Below, piece after piece: positions 5,713 to 7,412 of a DNA stretch of 7,412 nucleotides (positions are counted from its first letter, which is position 1; the number at the start of each line of letters is the position of its first letter). Position numbers and translations under genes: made by a program. This stretch comes from Actinomycetes bacterium (GTDB lineage: Bacteria > Actinomycetota > Humimicrobiia > Humimicrobiales > Humimicrobiaceae). Below the pieces are notes generated by a model. That model did not search any database. It saw only the letters and a list, made by a program, of their open reading frames with translations, and was not told the origin of the DNA. The stretch spans positions 1-7,412 of the forward strand of contig JAUWCR010000060.1 of assembly GCA_030609215.1 (NCBI GenBank). The letters are read 5' to 3'.

Positions 5713-6096
5713 GTGAAAATTATTATTTTAAAGAGCAAGATACATAGAGCAGTTATTACAAACACAGATATCAACTATGTGGGTAGCATAACTATTGACA
5801 GTGAATTATTGGAGCATGCAAGTATTAGACCATACGAGAAGGTTTTAGTCGCAAGCATTGATAGTGGAGAAAGACTTGAGACCTATGTTATAGAAGGTAA
5901 ACGAGGAAGCAGGGAAGTTTGCTTAAATGGTGCAGCTGCAAAAAAAATCTCAAAAGGTGAAAAAGTTATTATAATGTCGTTTGCTGTTGTTGATGAGAAA
6001 GAGGCAGCAAGACTTAGCCCAATCATAGTAAGAGTAAATAATACAAATAAAATAGTAAACGAAAAAGATTATGCGGACAGAGATGACCAATGCTAA
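5713..6096 (+). CDS. panD: Aspartate 1-decarboxylase precursor
   Basis: A 127-residue pyruvoyl-dependent enzyme that decarboxylates L-aspartate to beta-alanine, the co-substrate of PanC. The proenzyme self-cleaves between G24 and S25 (YVGSITID), and S25 becomes the pyruvoyl group. Conserved residues seen are KSKIHRA (7-13, substrate-binding K9), R54 and Y58 in RLETYVIEGKRGS, and NGAAA (72-76). The length is in the normal range; the last 15 or so residues are a polar tail, part of which overlaps the next gene. The start is GTG with a good Shine-Dalgarno. The bacterial PanD often needs the maturation factor PanZ in enterobacteria only; nothing like it is visible here. Confidence 0.96.
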   Translation: MKIIILKSKIHRAVITNTDINYVGSITIDSELLEHASIRPYEKVLVASIDSGERLETYVIEGKRGSREVCLNGAAAKKISKGEKVIIMSFAVVDEKEAARLSPIIVRVNNTNKIVNEKDYADRDDQC

Positions 6097-6943
6097 CGAG
6101 GAAGATACCAGTAGTGAACAAAAATATAAAATTCAGCTAAATAAACACAGACTGTTTTTACTGATACTGATTATTATATTAATTCTTACATTTTTTATTC
6201 AATCCTGCCAGAGAGAAAGCAGCACAAAAGAAACAATGATTCATAATGAGTATGAGCCTGGCGGTATTAATTCTGAATATCTAGAGGGTGTAGACGAATC
6301 TCTGTACCTTTTTGATTATGAAAAAATAAAGATTGAGAGCACTAGTTCAATAGACGTTAAAATATCAAATTGCAGTCTATATTTAGATTTTTATGGAGAT
6401 ATGATAATAATGGGAGAGGTTAAAAATAATTCTTCTGTTAATAAAACAGATATTGATATAACATTTGACTTTTACAACAAAAATGGGGAAAAGATAATAT
6501 CTGAATCAGTCGCTTCATACGCTGATTATCTTTGCGGAGGAAGGAAGCTGCCATTCTGTTTTCACTTAGAGGACAGGGAGAAGTATATTGATATTTATAG
6601 GGTAAAAATAGGGGTAAATTATAAGAATTATTTTGAAAGGTTTATTGGTAACCCGGTAGTAAAAAATGAAAGTTTTTATTACGATGATGATATTTTAGTT
6701 ATCATAGGAAATGTAATTAATCTTGGGAAAAATAAAGTAGAGGATTTAAGATTGTTAGCTACTTTTTATAATAAAAAAGATCAAGTTGTTTTTATTAAGC
6801 AGTGTTATCTTTCAAAAGAGGAGCTTGGCTCTTTAGAGGAACAGGAATTTATTCTTAATGTTTTACTTGATAGGTATTTGCCTTCTTTTACTCATTATGA
6901 GGTGGAAATATTTTTTAAAGACTCATTGATAGTACAGACGTAG
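6071..6943 (+). CDS. Membrane-anchored protein with two FxLyD-like domains
   Basis: A 290-residue protein of unknown function. A charged N-terminus (1-27) ending in KHR is followed by one hydrophobic segment (about 28-43, LFLLILIIILILTFF). C46 in IQSC resembles a lipobox but has Q at -2, so a plain signal anchor with the C-terminus outside is more likely. Two similar beta-rich units follow. The first is around MGEVKNNSSVNKTDIDITFDFYNKNGE and the second around IIGNVINLGKNKVEDLRLLATFYNKKDQ; both fit the FxLyD pattern of a G-x-V-x-N strand, then a strand ending in F-Y and a turn. The gene overlaps the end of panD by 26 bases, or by 14 if the ATG at 6083 is used. This suggests translational coupling, with no evident functional link to pantothenate. 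The gene ends 39 bases from the convergent corA end, with no clear terminator between. Confidence 0.75.
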   Translation: MRTEMTNANEEDTSSEQKYKIQLNKHRLFLLILIIILILTFFIQSCQRESSTKETMIHNEYEPGGINSEYLEGVDESLYLFDYEKIKIESTSSIDVKISNCSLYLDFYGDMIIMGEVKNNSSVNKTDIDITFDFYNKNGEKIISESVASYADYLCGGRKLPFCFHLEDREKYIDIYRVKIGVNYKNYFERFIGNPVVKNESFYYDDDILVIIGNVINLGKNKVEDLRLLATFYNKKDQVVFIKQCYLSKEELGSLEEQEFILNVLLDRYLPSFTHYEVEIFFKDSLIVQT

Positions 6944-6982
6944 ATATTTAAATGCAGAAGGTAAAACTAGTGTTTATTAATT

Positions 6983-7412
6983 TCATATCCAGTCTTTATA
7001 TTTGAAGTAAATAAGCATCCCGATTGAAATCATAATCATAGCTGCCATTATTATAATAAAGGCAAAAGGTGTACTTCCTATAGGTAAACTTACATTCATG
7101 CCATAAATTCCAGAGATGAGTGTTAGGGGAAGTATTACTACAGAAAAGATAGTAAGAATTCGCATTATATCGTTTATTTTACTGGAGAGTAAGGATTCAT
7201 GAGCATCGTGAACGCCTTCAATAAGTTCTTTGTAATTTTCGAGAGTATCCCAGATTTTTTCAATATGGTCTACCAGGTCGCTAAAATATACTTCTAGTTC
7301 ATCAATTAGGAATTCCATATCTTTTATTTCCAGGGTTTTAAGAATTTTTCTTTGAGGGAAAATGATATTTCTAAATGTAAGAATGTTGGTTCTGATTAAA
7401 AGTATGTCCCTA
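6983..7412 (-). CDS. CorA-family divalent cation transporter, C-terminal part (5' end outside the window)
   Basis: The - strand frame runs from the stop at 6983-6985 to the right window edge without interruption, giving 142 visible residues. The internal ATG at 7316-7318 is not the start: the 31 codons before it continue a CorA-like helix (RNIIFPQRKILKTLE). The visible part has the long stalk helix with YFSDLVDHIEKI, then ILTIFSVVILPLTLISGIYGMNV as the first membrane helix, ending in the GMN selectivity motif (7094-7102), a short loop, a second hydrophobic helix and a basic tail KYKDWI. Members carry Mg2+, Co2+, Ni2+ or, in the ZntB branch, Zn2+ across the inner membrane as pentamers; the substrate cannot be told from this fragment. 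The gene is convergent with the upstream cluster and so is not part of it. Confidence 0.92.
   Translation of the reverse strand, partial: RDILLIRTNILTFRNIIFPQRKILKTLEIKDMEFLIDELEVYFSDLVDHIEKIWDTLENYKELIEGVHDAHESLLSSKINDIMRILTIFSVVILPLTLISGIYGMNVSLPIGSTPFAFIIIMAAMIMISIGMLIYFKYKDWI

Noticed and set aside
7316..7318. Internal ATG as the start of a 111-residue CorA-like gene
   Set aside because: The frame continues to the window edge with CorA-like sequence, so the gene is cut by the window and not a short standalone protein.

Overview
The window is AT-rich (about one third G+C by eye) and almost fully coding. It carries a bacterial chromosome-origin neighbourhood: a GHKL-type ATPase gene, dnaA, a non-coding gap with the marks of oriC, then dnaN. 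These are followed by a vitamin B5 (pantothenate) cluster. No phage, transposon, CRISPR, tRNA or rRNA signal is visible. The genes look chromosomal. The DUF2520-panC pairing and the ATPase in front of dnaA recall uncultured lineages near Actinobacteria or Firmicutes, but the phylum cannot be fixed from this sequence.

Left part (1-2236): a GHKL ATPase joined to a C-terminal winged helix-turn-helix lies 12 bases upstream of dnaA, on the same strand and probably in one transcript. Its reading frame is still open at the left window edge, so its true start may lie outside. dnaA is complete, with all four domains.

Origin (2237-2583): about 347 bases without a gene. It holds one perfect DnaA box (TTATCCACA, 2331-2339), three copies of a variant box (TTATTAACA), six same-strand CTGTT repeats, and a stretch of roughly 110 bases at about 10% G+C that could be the unwinding element. 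A likely dnaN promoter lies inside that AT-rich stretch. Hand counts in sampled lines show G and C nearly balanced, slightly C-rich, on the + strand to the left, and strongly G-rich to the right. That is the skew switch expected at a bidirectional origin.

Right part (2584-6943): dnaN is followed not by recF and gyrB but by a Rossmann/DUF2520 oxidoreductase gene, panC and panD. PanD makes beta-alanine from aspartate and PanC joins it to pantoate. The DUF2520 protein is a candidate for the ketopantoate reductase step. A membrane-anchored protein with two FxLyD-like domains overlaps the end of panD. From the right edge, a CorA-family transporter gene enters on the - strand, convergent with the rest. 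Only its C-terminal 142 residues are present.

The observations most worth following are the ATPase-wHTH gene tied to dnaA, and the CTGTT repeat set plus TTATTAACA boxes in the origin. Their binding factors are not evident.
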